A stretch of 61,344 nucleotides of DNA from JACPHD01 sp964526325 (GCA_964526325.1 CAZGKM010000006.1:1-61344), one strand, 5' to 3'; shown: positions 16,383 through 25,652, counted from the stretch's first letter. The notes: generated from the letters alone by a model not told the origin. Translations and numbers: made by a program.

Positions 16383-17585
16383 TTATTTATTTCTATATTT
16401 TCTTGTTAAATAGCTTCTATTCTTCCAAAAAAGTTCGGCCTGATCCAAAATCTCTTTTTCGCTTTCTTCCGATGGCTTTTCTAAAGTCTCTTTATAAAAA
16501 CTGACGAAACGGCCGAAATAAAGCGGTTTTAAAGCATTAACTAGCCCGCCGTTTAAATCCAAAACATCATCAGCGTAAATCATATCATAAATAATTTTAT
16601 ACCAGATATATTTATCAATTTCCACTCTGCTTTGATCGTACATTCTTGATAATTCGGAAAAAATACTCGGCCTTATGCTTCTTTTTAAAACATCCTGGTT
16701 GGTCATGAAATCAAAAATAGAAGCTGTTTTCATGCCTTTGTAATTAACGCTAAGGGTCTGCGGTTCGGCCAGGTCTCTACTTCCTAAAAAAGGAACTTCT
16801 TTTTCTTTCTTTAATTCAAGCCATCTGCTCTTATTGTTTTTAATATTCTTTAATAAAGTCGTAACCACTTGAGAAAACATCGGGCCGAGTTTTGGCGCGC
16901 TCGGCTTATGAATTTTTGCTCCTAAACCGGTCTGGGCGATACGCAAATCGTTTAAAATCGCGGTCATGGTCATAAAAATATCAATGCCGTATTTATAGGT
17001 TGTACTGTGCCATCTCGCTTTTAGGCAGGCGGCCGTTAACTTTGGCGAAAAAGAAAAATCACCGCCGATTGGCTGCCTGATGTTATAGCCGAATAAGCCG
17101 TAAATCAAGGGGTAGCAGATATGGTTGGTAATAGAGCCGTCATATTCGTTTCGGGCGTAATAGGGCGTGATATAATCATAGCCGTTTAAAATAGGCTTAA
17201 GCAGAAGATTCATCCAGCTCGGCTTGATGCTTAATAAATCGGCGTCAACCACGGCCACGGCTTTAGCGTTTAATTTATTGGCTTCATGAAACAGGTTGTA
17301 AAAATTATAGCCTTTGCCGCGCATGGACTTAGGCGTAGAGATGTAAATTTTTGGGGTTTTTGTTTTGGTTTTTAAAAAAACGGACTTAGTGCCGTCCGGT
17401 GAATAATTATCGCAGTTGATTATAACCGACTTTAAGCCGGGAAAAAATTTACTTAAGCCAAAATCAATTTTTTCCACCACAAAACCGATGTTATCGGCCT
17501 CGTTAAAAGAAGGTATGCCTACAATTAAATCGGCCTTTCTGATTTTGTCTTTATTGATTGAGAAATGCCTGATTTTATTAAACAT
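16383..17585 (-). CDS. GT2-family glycosyltransferase
   Basis: The Rossmann-like GT-A start DLIVGIPSFNEADNIGFVVE is followed by a metal-binding VVDADLL (near residues 114-120) and PIGGDFSFSP, and a ~180-residue C-terminal extension. The overall plan is like DPM1/GpgS-type enzymes that use a nucleotide sugar, but the acceptor is not predictable. At 400 aa it is complete. Its start overlaps the end of the upstream membrane-protein gene by 8 bp, so it ends the hydrogenase operon; why it belongs there is unclear. Confidence 0.8.
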   Translation of the reverse strand: MFNKIRHFSINKDKIRKADLIVGIPSFNEADNIGFVVEKIDFGLSKFFPGLKSVIINCDNYSPDGTKSVFLKTKTKTPKIYISTPKSMRGKGYNFYNLFHEANKLNAKAVAVVDADLLSIKPSWMNLLLKPILNGYDYITPYYARNEYDGSITNHICYPLIYGLFGYNIRQPIGGDFSFSPKLTAACLKARWHSTTYKYGIDIFMTMTAILNDLRIAQTGLGAKIHKPSAPKLGPMFSQVVTTLLKNIKNNKSRWLELKKEKEVPFLGSRDLAEPQTLSVNYKGMKTASIFDFMTNQDVLKRSIRPSIFSELSRMYDQSRVEIDKYIWYKIIYDMIYADDVLDLNGGLVNALKPLYFGRFVSFYKETLEKPSEESEKEILDQAELFWKNRSYLTRKYRNK

Positions 17586-18120
17586 GAAATCTTTTTAACC
17601 ATTTTAATAAAGCCCAAGCGATCATGCCGCCCATTACGGCCGTCGCAAATTGCGGCCAGGACATCATCTCCGCCACCTTAGAAGCCGTCTCCTGCTTAAT
17701 CAATAAGCGGCCGATAAAACTAACGCTTAAAAATAAAAAGGAAAATTTTAAAGCCGCGCCCGAAATAACCCCGAGCCAAAAACCTTTGCTATCGTCTTTC
17801 GTCCGGTTATAAAACCAATCTATAGTTAAAATAAAAATTACATTGCCAATCATTATGAAAGGCACGGCCGGAGCTAAGATTGCCGGAAGAAGTCCGCCGG
17901 ATAAAGCCATTAAACTCGGCACTAACGCCGCGACCAGCGCGCTTCTGACGCCGACTAAAAATAAAATTAAAATTAAAATGGCGTTAATGACCGGGCCGGT
18001 TATCCATTGCAGATGGATAAAAAACGGTAAAAACATAGCTACGCCGGCCAAGCCGATAAATCGGGTTAATGATTGGACGTTAACTTTTTCCAAAATTTCT
18101 TCTTTAATATTATTCAGCAT
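17578..18120 (-). CDS. ECF-S-like membrane protein of the hydrogenase operon
   Basis: 180 aa, five or six hydrophobic segments (about residues 20-42, 45-75, 80-103, 113-133, 152-172). GGLLPAILAPAVPFIMIGN is reminiscent of proteins annotated 'iron hydrogenase' or ECF transporter S component in Patescibacteria and Firmicutes, found next to [FeFe] hydrogenases. No redox motif is visible, so it is not itself a hydrogenase. It might take up a cofactor or metal for hydrogenase assembly (inference). It lies 29 bp downstream of the ferredoxin. Confidence 0.6.
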   Translation of the reverse strand: MLNNIKEEILEKVNVQSLTRFIGLAGVAMFLPFFIHLQWITGPVINAILILILFLVGVRSALVAALVPSLMALSGGLLPAILAPAVPFIMIGNVIFILTIDWFYNRTKDDSKGFWLGVISGAALKFSFLFLSVSFIGRLLIKQETASKVAEMMSWPQFATAVMGGMIAWALLKWLKRFHV

Positions 18121-18149
18121 ATTTTTTAATTAATTTTTATTTCCCTATT

Positions 18150-18356
18150 TTAAACCAGCGAAAGCGCTTCATGCTTGCAGGCGGAAACGCAAGCTCCGCA
18201 ATCAAGACATAAAGTTTTATCAATCTCGATCGACTTTTTTCTGGTAATGGCTTGGACCGGACAAACTTCAACGCAACCGGAGCATGCCCCGCCGCAAGAA
18301 CAACTTGAACATTTGCCGTCTTTAAAGCAGCATTTTTCGTAATCTATTTTTATCAT
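18150..18356 (-). CDS. Small 2x[4Fe-4S]-type ferredoxin
   Basis: 68 aa. The second cluster motif is classic: CLDCGACVSAC. The first is unusual: CCFKDGKCSSCSCGGACSGC followed by VEVCP, with extra cysteines. It is 3 bp downstream of the TM1266-type gene and is very likely an electron carrier for the hydrogenase encoded just upstream. Confidence 0.87.
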   Translation of the reverse strand: MIKIDYEKCCFKDGKCSSCSCGGACSGCVEVCPVQAITRKKSIEIDKTLCLDCGACVSACKHEALSLV

Positions 18357-18359
18357 ATA

Positions 18360-18626
18360 CTATTCGGTTAAAATTAAACTTTTAGCGACGATGCCGTAAA
18401 GAGAATCCAGTTTTTTGGCCAGGCCGTTAATTTCCTTGGCCGTGCCCTGAACCGCGACCGTGATTAGCCCATGGCAATTATTAACGCAGAGCGGCTGGAC
18501 ATTAACTCCCAGGCGAGCCATAACTAAATTGCCTTGTTCGCTTAATACTTTGTTAACATCAGGCGAACTGGCATGGCGGTCTTTAACTAAAATTGTAATC
18601 GTGCCCAAATGTTTTTTAGTTTCCAT
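18360..18626 (-). CDS. TM1266-type iron-only hydrogenase system regulator
   Basis: 88-aa ACT-like protein. GTITILVKDRHASSPDVNKVLSEQ, followed by RLGV and then CHGLITVAVQGTAKEINGL, matches the small family that regularly accompanies [FeFe] hydrogenases and shares the fold of NikR-like regulators without a DNA-binding domain. Function is unproven; regulatory or maturation roles are proposed. It lies between hydA and the ferredoxin in a tight operon. Confidence 0.8.
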   Translation of the reverse strand: METKKHLGTITILVKDRHASSPDVNKVLSEQGNLVMARLGVNVQPLCVNNCHGLITVAVQGTAKEINGLAKKLDSLYGIVAKSLILTE

Positions 18627-18679
18627 AATTTTTAATTAATTTGCCCTCTTTATTAAGCCTTTGCAGGGAGATATAAAAA

Positions 18680-20485
18680 TTATTTTCTCTTTTTATACCC
18701 CGTATATAAAACTTGATTTTTAAGCTTGCCTTTACTCTCCAGCCATTTTAAAACCCCAACCGCTTCTTCGTTTTCATGCGCTCTTCTGATTTTACTTTTT
18801 ACGTCAATTTTATATAAAGCTTCCAATCTTTTTTTTCTAATCATTGCGTTTGTCGGGATAGGCTGGCCGCCGCCGCCGATACAGCCGTCCGGGCAAGCCA
18901 TAACCTCGATATAATCATAATCTTTAAGTTTTTCTAAAATCGGCTTTATGTTGCCTATGCCGTTAACGGCCACTATCCTTAATTTTTTTCCTGCCATCTC
19001 AACCAGCGCTTCCTTAACGCCATCCTGGCCGCGCACGTCTTTAAAATCTATCCGGCTATTGCAAAGTTTTAATTTTCTTTTATCTTTTATATCCGCGCAA
19101 GCCGAACTTTGAGCCGTCATTAATAAATATTCCGCGGTTCTTAAAGCGGATTCCATAACTCCGCCGGTCGCGCCGTAGATCGCGGCCGCTCCGCTTGATA
19201 CGCCCAAAGGATTATCCGGCGCGTCCGGTTTTAATTCGCAAAAATCAATATTATTCTTTTTTATGAGCCAGGCCAATTCCCGCGTGGTTATTACATAATC
19301 TACCGGCGGATTGCCGCCAATTTTTAGTTCGGCCCGGTCGGCTTCAAATTTTTTAGCCGTGCAAGGCATAACCGAAACCACGACGATTTGTTTAGCGCTA
19401 ATCTTCATTTTTTCCGCCCAGTAAGTTTTAATAAGTCCGCCGCTATGGATCTGCGGACTGCGGGCCGTCGTTAAATTAGGTATTAAATCCGGGCGGTAAA
19501 ATTCAATATATTTTACCCAGGCCGGACAACAGGAAGTAAACATAGGCAGAGTGCCGCCTATCTCCCCCTTAGCAAGGGGGAGATTAAGAGGGGGTGCTAC
19601 CTTTTCCAGCAATTCCTCGGCTTCAACCATAGTAGTGATATCGGCTCCGAAATTTACGTCAAACACATAATTAAAACCCAATCTCCTTAAAGCCGCTACA
19701 ACTTGGCCTGACATTATTTTACCCGGCTCAATACCGAATTCTTCGCCTATGCTTACTCTTATAGATGGGGCGAACTGGGCGACTACGACCTTGGATTTGT
19801 CATGCAAAACCTTTTCTACCAATTGCCAATGGTCTTGCTCCTGGGCCGCGCCTACCGGACAATGCACGGCGCACTGGCCGCAATAAATGCAATCGACTTT
19901 GTCGGCCTTTTTGTGCATAAAGGGAAAAACGCTTTTTTCGCTAACCGGGACGATTTCTTGATTAATCCCCTTGCCGCTTAACTCCAAATAATTTATTTTT
20001 TGCAATTTATTGCAGGCTTCCAGACAATTGCGGCAATCGATGCATTGCGTGCCGTCAATTTCCACCGCATTGGCGAATTCATAAACTCTCCGCTTACCCT
20101 TCCGATCGGCGAAGGTAGTTATTTCAATTTTATATTTATCGGCCAATTCCAATAATTTGCAATTTACCCGCCAAATGCAAGTCGGGCATTTCTCAATATG
20201 CTCGGCGAAAATTAATTCAATATTTAAATTCCTTGAGCGTTTAACCCGCTCGGTATCGGTCCTAATATCCATGCCGTCTTCGGCTTTAGTCGAGCAAGAA
20301 GTAGCCAATCCTTTGCGCCCGGAAATCTCCACAACGCAAATTCGGCAATTGGCTTTAGGCGAAAAATCCGCGTGGCCGCATAAACCGGGAATATCAATCC
20401 CGTTCGCTCTGGCGGCCTTCATAATAGTATCGCCTTCATCGCAGATTATATTCAGACCGTTTATTTTAATTTTTATTTCTTTCAT
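18680..20485 (-). CDS. hydA: [FeFe] hydrogenase catalytic subunit, NADH-linked type
   Basis: Makes H2 from reduced carriers. Order: [2Fe-2S] plant-type domain with CGHADFSPKANCRIC (residues 1-80), a His-containing cluster segment (HIEKCPTC), two [4Fe-4S] motifs (CIDCRNCLEAC and CIYCGQCAVHCP), then the H-cluster motifs L1 TSCCPAW (near 318), L2 MPCTAKKFEADR (near 373) and L3 MACPDGCIGGGGQP (near 530), all with ligating cysteines present, and a short C-terminal small-subunit-like end. It is 601 aa. It lies 52 bp after the NuoF-like gene, as in bifurcating or NADH-dependent (group A) hydrogenases. The maturases HydE, HydF and HydG are not in this window. Confidence 0.95.
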   Translation of the reverse strand: MKEIKIKINGLNIICDEGDTIMKAARANGIDIPGLCGHADFSPKANCRICVVEISGRKGLATSCSTKAEDGMDIRTDTERVKRSRNLNIELIFAEHIEKCPTCIWRVNCKLLELADKYKIEITTFADRKGKRRVYEFANAVEIDGTQCIDCRNCLEACNKLQKINYLELSGKGINQEIVPVSEKSVFPFMHKKADKVDCIYCGQCAVHCPVGAAQEQDHWQLVEKVLHDKSKVVVAQFAPSIRVSIGEEFGIEPGKIMSGQVVAALRRLGFNYVFDVNFGADITTMVEAEELLEKVAPPLNLPLAKGEIGGTLPMFTSCCPAWVKYIEFYRPDLIPNLTTARSPQIHSGGLIKTYWAEKMKISAKQIVVVSVMPCTAKKFEADRAELKIGGNPPVDYVITTRELAWLIKKNNIDFCELKPDAPDNPLGVSSGAAAIYGATGGVMESALRTAEYLLMTAQSSACADIKDKRKLKLCNSRIDFKDVRGQDGVKEALVEMAGKKLRIVAVNGIGNIKPILEKLKDYDYIEVMACPDGCIGGGGQPIPTNAMIRKKRLEALYKIDVKSKIRRAHENEEAVGVLKWLESKGKLKNQVLYTGYKKRK

Positions 20486-20537
20486 ATATTCGTATTATTC
20501 GTAGTCTATTTATGGATTTGTGGATAAACCCCATCAC

Positions 20538-21548
20538 CTATTTATAGGTGTGGGGGTAAACATTTTTCATAAAACTTTTTATAGCTATCGGCGCGGAGCC
20601 TCCGAGCGCGCAAAACGAAGAATCGCTTAAATTATCCAGCAAATTATTAAACATCTCCCAGTCAATATTCTCTTTGCTGAAAATTTCATTAAGACGATAA
20701 GTCCCTTCGCGGCAAGGAGTGCACTGGCCGCAAGATTCATTAACGAAAAAATTGAGCCAGTTTTTTATAACCTTTTTATATTTATTTTTGCCCAAGCTAT
20801 AAACGGTAACCGAACCGGCGCCGCCGATTTGGCAATTTAATTGAGAGCTGTTCAACGCTTCGCCGGAGGCGTTGCCGCCGACTTGGACAAAAAAAGAAAA
20901 TTTCGGATAATTTTTGGTTTGTTTAAGTAAATTTTCAATCGTTAAATTGTCCGGTAATTCATATACTCCCTCGTTCAGGCAATCGCCCGTAACCGTGTAA
21001 AATCTTTTTTTGGCGAACTGCCCGGCCGCGGTTAAGCTGACGTTATAAAAAGTTTCAACGTTATTTATTAAAGTCGGATACCCCCATAAACCCTTAACGG
21101 TCGGAAACGGCGGTTTTAATCTTGGTTCAATTCTTCCACCCTGAATGGTATTCAGCACCGCGCTCTCCTCTCCGCCGATATAACCGGCATTAACCGGCTT
21201 AACGAATATTTCAATCTTGGAATCTTTTAATAAAACAGCCAGTTTTTTATTTAACTTTTTATTATAATTATGATTTAAAAATATATAACCTTGGTCGGCA
21301 TTTAAAAAATCAATGGCGATTTTCATGCCGTCAATTACTTTTTCCGCATGATGCTCCAATATGTAACCGTCTTTTAAAACGCCAGGTTCGCCTTCGGCCG
21401 CGTTGCAAACCACATAGCATTTTCTTTCGCCGGCTTTTTTATCCGCCAAAGCTTCAGCGACGGCGGACCACTTTTTAGCCGTAGGAAAACCGGCGCCGCC
21501 GCGCCCGACTAAATTAGCTTGTTTAATTTTAGATAAAATATCGCTCAC
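20538..21548 (-). CDS. NuoF/HydB-like NADH-binding flavoprotein subunit, short form
   Basis: Binds FMN and NADH and passes electrons to the hydrogenase. GRGGAGFPTAKKW (near residue 16) and GYIGGEESAVLNTI are the NADH/FMN motifs; SCGQCTPCREGTYR plus a later Cys binds the [4Fe-4S] cluster. At 336 aa it has the flavoprotein core and iron-sulfur domain only. The N-terminal thioredoxin-like domain and C-terminal ferredoxin domain of bifurcating HydB are missing, and no NuoE/HydC gene is nearby. First gene of the hydrogenase operon. Confidence 0.9.
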   Translation of the reverse strand: MSDILSKIKQANLVGRGGAGFPTAKKWSAVAEALADKKAGERKCYVVCNAAEGEPGVLKDGYILEHHAEKVIDGMKIAIDFLNADQGYIFLNHNYNKKLNKKLAVLLKDSKIEIFVKPVNAGYIGGEESAVLNTIQGGRIEPRLKPPFPTVKGLWGYPTLINNVETFYNVSLTAAGQFAKKRFYTVTGDCLNEGVYELPDNLTIENLLKQTKNYPKFSFFVQVGGNASGEALNSSQLNCQIGGAGSVTVYSLGKNKYKKVIKNWLNFFVNESCGQCTPCREGTYRLNEIFSKENIDWEMFNNLLDNLSDSSFCALGGSAPIAIKSFMKNVYPHTYK

Positions 21549-21785
21549 AAATTTTTAATTTTATAATTTTTAATTTTAAAATAATAATTTAATTTTTTAA
21601 AAATCACCCAGGGGGTTCGGGGGTTGGAGTTGGCGCCATTGCTTACAGCAAGAAGATAATTCAACAAAATAGCCAATCGGAAACCCCCGAGACTTTTTGC
21701 TTACTTTTTGGTCACAAAAAGTAAGTCCTAGCGAAGCGCCACAAATGCTAAAATTTATAAATAAAATCATTCCTCGCAATGACAA
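21549..21785. other. Intergenic region with hairpins, no gene
   Basis: Holds an AAATTTTTAATTTTA-type low-complexity palindrome (21549-21600), a C/G-rich fold-back (CGGGGGTT at 21617 with AACCCCCGA at 21682), a perfect hairpin CTTACTTTTTG/CAAAAAGTAAG around 21700-21725, and a CGCAATGAC repeat end (21775). No start codon with coding character was found. Confidence 0.6.
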
Positions 21786-22793
21786 TTATAGCAATCTTTT
21801 TTTATTAATATACTCACATAAATCCGCAAGACGGCACGAATATCCCCATTCATTATCATACCAAGAAATAATTTTTAACAGGTCGCCGTCTATGACTTTC
21901 GTTAAAGGCAAATCAACGATTACGCTAGCCGGATTGCCTTTAAAGTCCGAAGATACTAGTGGCTCTTCGGTAACCGCCAGATAGCCTTTAAAACTCCCGG
22001 ACGCGGCTTTTTTTAAAGCTTGGTTAACCTGCTCGGCCGTTACCTGCTTTCCCGTAATAAAAACCGTATCGCAAAGCGATACGACCGGCGTGGGCACGCG
22101 CAAGGCCAAACCGTCGAATTTTCCGGAAAGTTCCGGTATGGTTTTGGTTACGGCCTTAGCCGCGCCGGTAGTCGTCGGCACGATATTTAAAGCCGCGGCG
22201 CGGGCCCGGCGCAAATCCTTGTGCGGACCGTCAACTAAATTCTGATCGGCCGTATAAGAATGGATAGTTGACATTATGGCTTTCTTTATGCCGAAATTAT
22301 CCGAAATTATTTTCGTCACCGGCGCTAAGCAATTGGTCGTACAGGACGCCATGGATATAATTTTATCGTTTTTGGTTAAATCTTTCTCGTTAACCGATAA
22401 AACAATGGTTTTTATAGTTTCGTCTTTGGCCGGGGCGGAAATGATTACTTTTTTAGCTCCGGCTTTAAGATGTAAACCGGCTCCGGCTTCGTCTAAAAAC
22501 CTGCCGGTGCATTCAAGCACTATATCCACTTTCAGTTTTCCCCAAGGCAATTTGGCCGGCTCTTTTTCCGCCAGCACCGGAAATTTTTTACCGTCCACCA
22601 GCAAAACTCCGGCTTCGGATCCAATTTTTTTTTCATATTTGCCGTAACAGCTGTCATATTGCAGTAACTGCGCCAAAGTTTTCGTATCGGTTAAATCATT
22701 GATAGCTACGATATTAATGCCTTTTTTATTAAGCAAAATCTTAAAAGAAGCTCGGCCGATCCGGCCAAAACCGTTTATGGCAACATTAAGCAT
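21786..22793 (-). CDS. gapA: Glyceraldehyde-3-phosphate dehydrogenase, type I
   Basis: Glycolysis: G3P + NAD + Pi to 1,3-bisphosphoglycerate. The Rossmann start INGFGRIGRASFKILL, the active site SCTTNCLAPVTKI (Cys near residue 151), HSYTADQ and the C-terminal WYDNEWGYSCR are complete. 335 aa. It supplies NADH that the neighbouring NADH-linked hydrogenase operon could reoxidise; whether they share a promoter is unclear because 237 bp separate them. Confidence 0.96.
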   Translation of the reverse strand: MLNVAINGFGRIGRASFKILLNKKGINIVAINDLTDTKTLAQLLQYDSCYGKYEKKIGSEAGVLLVDGKKFPVLAEKEPAKLPWGKLKVDIVLECTGRFLDEAGAGLHLKAGAKKVIISAPAKDETIKTIVLSVNEKDLTKNDKIISMASCTTNCLAPVTKIISDNFGIKKAIMSTIHSYTADQNLVDGPHKDLRRARAAALNIVPTTTGAAKAVTKTIPELSGKFDGLALRVPTPVVSLCDTVFITGKQVTAEQVNQALKKAASGSFKGYLAVTEEPLVSSDFKGNPASVIVDLPLTKVIDGDLLKIISWYDNEWGYSCRLADLCEYINKKRLL

Positions 22794-22851
22794 ATAATTT
22801 ATTTAATTTAAAATTAATTATGTAATCTATTATAGCATAAAAAGTTAAAAC

Positions 22852-22877
22852 AAAAAAACAGCCCGGAAAGCTGTTTT
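22852..22877 (-). terminator. Bidirectional hairpin terminator
   Basis: AACAGC/GCTGTT stem with CTTTCCGG-type loop; on the minus strand followed by a run of T. It ends ricT transcripts (stop at 22894). Confidence 0.75.
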
Positions 22878-22893
22878 CTTATTTATCTTATTT

Positions 22894-23727
22894 TTATATT
22901 TTCTTAATTTTCCCTACTTCCACCTCAACAACGCCCCCGGCTTCGCCGTTACCTTCGTCCAGTAAAACTTTTACCGTCTGTTTTAAAATATAGCGCGCTA
23001 AAACTCTTCCTTTTCTGCCGTCAACTTTAACTTCGCTGTCAACCGGCGGCAACTTTCCCGCCATATTTTTATAGCCGTCTTCTTCGTAAGAAAGGCAGCA
23101 CATCAACCGGCCGCAAATTCCGGAAATTCTTTCCGAACCGCGATGAACGCATTGCTGAAGCTCGGCCATTTCCGAAGTAATTGAATTAAGTTCGCCCAAA
23201 AAGCGGGCGCAGCATAAAGAGCGGCCGCAATGGCCGAAGTCGCCGCAGAATCTGGCTTCATCGCGAATGCCGATTTGCTGCAGCCTTATGCTTCGGCTAA
23301 AATGCTTGGTTAAATCTTTTACCAGCTCTCTAAAATCAATTCTTGAATCGGCGATAAAAGGAAAAGTTATTCTTGTGCCATCGAAAGAATAGTGGACGTC
23401 GACCAATTTCATGGGCAATTGATATTTCTCAATAATTTTTTTACAAAAAGTAAAATCTTTCTTTTTCTGCTTTTCGTCGGGTAACTTTTTTAAATCTGCC
23501 GGTTCGGCCTTTCTGATAATTTTTTTTATTTCCACGGCCGGCTCTCCATCTTCGGCCTTGGCCTTAATTTTCTCGTCCGGTAAGTTCAGCCAGCCGACTA
23601 CCTTGCCCAATTCAACGCCTAATTCAGTCTTAACGATAACTTGATCGCCGATACTTACGGTTAAATCAGCCGGATCAAAATTATATCTTTTATCCCAAGA
23701 GGAAAATTGTACTTGGACTGCGCGCAT
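22894..23727 (-). CDS. ricT: PSP1-domain protein, RicT/YaaT family
   Basis: 277 aa. N-terminal region VQFSSWDKRYNFDPADLTVSIGD, then the PSP1 domain with FCGDFGHCGRSLCCARFLGE and ISGICGRLMCCLSYE, the cysteine-rich pattern of RicT, which in Bacillus forms an iron-sulfur complex with RicA and RicF that stimulates RNase Y. The partners are not seen here. It lies 31 bp after tsf and has a terminator at its end. Confidence 0.9.
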   Translation of the reverse strand: MRAVQVQFSSWDKRYNFDPADLTVSIGDQVIVKTELGVELGKVVGWLNLPDEKIKAKAEDGEPAVEIKKIIRKAEPADLKKLPDEKQKKKDFTFCKKIIEKYQLPMKLVDVHYSFDGTRITFPFIADSRIDFRELVKDLTKHFSRSIRLQQIGIRDEARFCGDFGHCGRSLCCARFLGELNSITSEMAELQQCVHRGSERISGICGRLMCCLSYEEDGYKNMAGKLPPVDSEVKVDGRKGRVLARYILKQTVKVLLDEGNGEAGGVVEVEVGKIKKI

Positions 23728-23757
23728 ATATAATTTCTAATTACAAAATTCAAAAAT

Positions 23758-24722
23758 TTATAAGCTATATCTAATAAATCTCTCTACTTTTATATCGCCT
23801 AAGATATTTTCGACTTTTTTACTGTCATCTTTAATATATTCCTGTTTTATAAGGCAAACTTCTTCATAGAATTTAGCCAATTTACCCAGCATGATTTTAT
23901 CAATCATATTTTCCGGCTTACCCTCTTTTAAAAGTTGCGCCGTATAAATTTCTTTTTCTTTGTTTATTTCATCGATTAATACGTCTTCCGGACGAATATA
24001 TTTCGGATTGGCGGCCGCAATTTGCATGGCTATATCGTAAGCGATATCGCTCTGGCCTTCTTTGGCTAGCGCTACTAAAACGCCGATTTTTCCGCCCATA
24101 TGGGAATAAGCCGCCACGGTACCGGTTGAATCAAGCATTTCATATTTTTTTATATCCAATTTTTCACCGATAATTCCGCTTAAGCCGTCTAAATTTTCCT
24201 TAACCGTCGCGCCGTCAATGCTTAAAGCCATTAATTCGGTTAAATCTTTAGGCTGTTTTTCCATAATTAGCCGCATAACCTTTTCGGTAAACTCCTGAAA
24301 TTTTTCGCTTCTAACCACGAAATCGGTTTCGGCGTTTATTTCCACAATATAGCCTTTTTTAGCGTCATCGCTTAAAGCAACCTTAACCACGCCTTCGCCT
24401 GCGTCGCGATCGCTTCTTTTTGCCGCCTTGGCAATGCCTTTCTTTCTTAAAATTTCCATGGCTTTGTCAATATCGCCGCCGGACTCATCCAAAGCTTTTT
24501 TACAATCAATCATGCCTGCCCCGCTNNNNNNNNNNNNNNNNNNNNNNNNNNNNNNNNNNNNNNNNNNNNNNNNNNNNNNNNNNNNNNNNNNNNNNNNNNN
24601 NNNNNNNNNNNNNNNNNNNNNNNNNTATCGCCGCCGGACTCATCCAAAGCTTTTTTACAATCAATCATGCCTGCCCCGCTCTTTTCTCTGAGTATTTTTA
24701 TTAATTCTGATTTATTTTCCAT
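23758..24722 (-). CDS. tsf: Elongation factor Ts, interrupted by an assembly gap
   Basis: EF-Ts reloads EF-Tu with GTP. It begins MENKSELIKILREKSGAGM, continues DCKKALDESGGDIDKAMEIL (UBA-like domain) and has the core motif VEINAETDFVVRSEKF. A run of 100 N (24526-24625) splits it, but 55 identical bases (24471-24525 and 24626-24680) flank the gap, so the two halves simply overlap. Merging them gives one intact 269-aa protein in frame. It is downstream of rpsB, the usual rpsB-tsf order. Confidence 0.93.
24526..24625. other. 100-N scaffold gap, probably artificial
   Basis: Exactly 100 N bordered by a 55-bp direct repeat inside tsf. The overlap was not merged by the scaffolder. Confidence 0.95.
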
Positions 24723-24774
24723 ATGTTATTAAATTTAATTATATTATTTTAAAATTAAAAGAAAAGTTGCTGGG

Positions 24775-24816
24775 GCCTGCCCCGCTTTTATCTCTTAGTA
24801 TTTTTATATTTTCCAT
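24775..24816 (-). pseudogene. Fragment copy of the tsf 5' end
   Basis: Minus strand reads MENIKILRDKSGAG, a shortened near-copy of the EF-Ts start MENKSELIKILREKSGAG, 52 bp upstream of the real start. It diverges after the glycine. Either a small duplication or another trace of faulty assembly at this place. Confidence 0.6.
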
Positions 24817-24825
24817 ATTATTATA

Positions 24826-24945
24826 GCAAATTTTTAATTTTATAATTTTTAAATTTTTAAATAATACTTAAATTTCTAATTTTTAAAAATTAAAGTATTA
24901 AAAATTATTTATAAAATTACAAAATTAAAAATTAAAATTTATATA
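24826..24945. repeat. AT-only long imperfect palindrome
   Basis: AAATTTTTAATTTTAT-type units on the left fold back on TATAAAATTACAAAATT-type units on the right, with AATACTT/AAGTATT near the centre. It separates rpsB from tsf. No gene. Confidence 0.65.
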
Positions 24946-24950
24946 ACTAT

Positions 24951-25652
24951 TTATTTTTCTTTATTTTGGCCTTCAGCCTTGCCTTCTAAAATCGCTTCTT
25001 TTACCAAATTCATAACCAGCTTAATCCCTTTTGACGCGTCGTCGTTGGCCGGAATGATATATTTTACGCCATCGGGATTAACGTTAGTATCGCAAACCGC
25101 TACAACCGGAATTTTTTTCTTCATAGCTTCGGTAAAAGCAGTTTTTTCTTTCTTGATATCCCAAATAAAAATAATATCCGGAGTTTTGGTTAAACTTACC
25201 AAGCCGCCAACATTCGTTTCAAGCTTGGCAATCTGGCGGTCAAAATCAAGCCTTTCTTTTTTAGTATATTTATCTAATTTCCCGCCGGCTCTTTTTTCCG
25301 ATAAATCCTTGAACTTTCTGATTAAATTTCTGATGATGGGGAAATTGGTTAAAAATCCGCCCAGCCATTTTGACGAAACATAAGGCATGCCGGCTTCTTC
25401 GGCGGTTTTCTTTAAAGTGTTTTTAACTTGCATTTTAGTGCCGACCAGAAGAATGGCTTTGCCTTCGGAGGCTTGCTTTTTTAAATACTCCAAAGCAATG
25501 CCCAGCATTTTTTGCGTCTTCCTTAAATCAATGATGTGGACCCCTTTTCTTGAGCCAAAAATAAAAGGCTCCATTTTAGGGTGCCATTTTGATGTTCGAT
25601 GCCCAAAGTGCATTCCAGCCTTAAGCATCTCCTCTATTGATGGTAGTTTCAT
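24951..25652 (-). CDS. rpsB: 30S ribosomal protein S2
   Basis: Starts MKLPSIEEMLKAGMHFGHRTSKW, the typical S2 signature, with KWLGGFLTNF and PVVAVCDTNVNPDG later. 233 aa, complete. Upstream are a promoter-like pair and a hairpin; it precedes tsf in the conserved order but an AT-rich palindrome lies between them. Confidence 0.97.
   Translation of the reverse strand: MKLPSIEEMLKAGMHFGHRTSKWHPKMEPFIFGSRKGVHIIDLRKTQKMLGIALEYLKKQASEGKAILLVGTKMQVKNTLKKTAEEAGMPYVSSKWLGGFLTNFPIIRNLIRKFKDLSEKRAGGKLDKYTKKERLDFDRQIAKLETNVGGLVSLTKTPDIIFIWDIKKEKTAFTEAMKKKIPVVAVCDTNVNPDGVKYIIPANDDASKGIKLVMNLVKEAILEGKAEGQNKEK

Noticed and set aside
21597..21785. 62-codon minus frame with KVSKKSRGFPIGYFVE
   Set aside because: It is generated by the CTTACTTTTTG hairpin and C-rich repeat; such peptides recur as artefacts in unrelated genomes.
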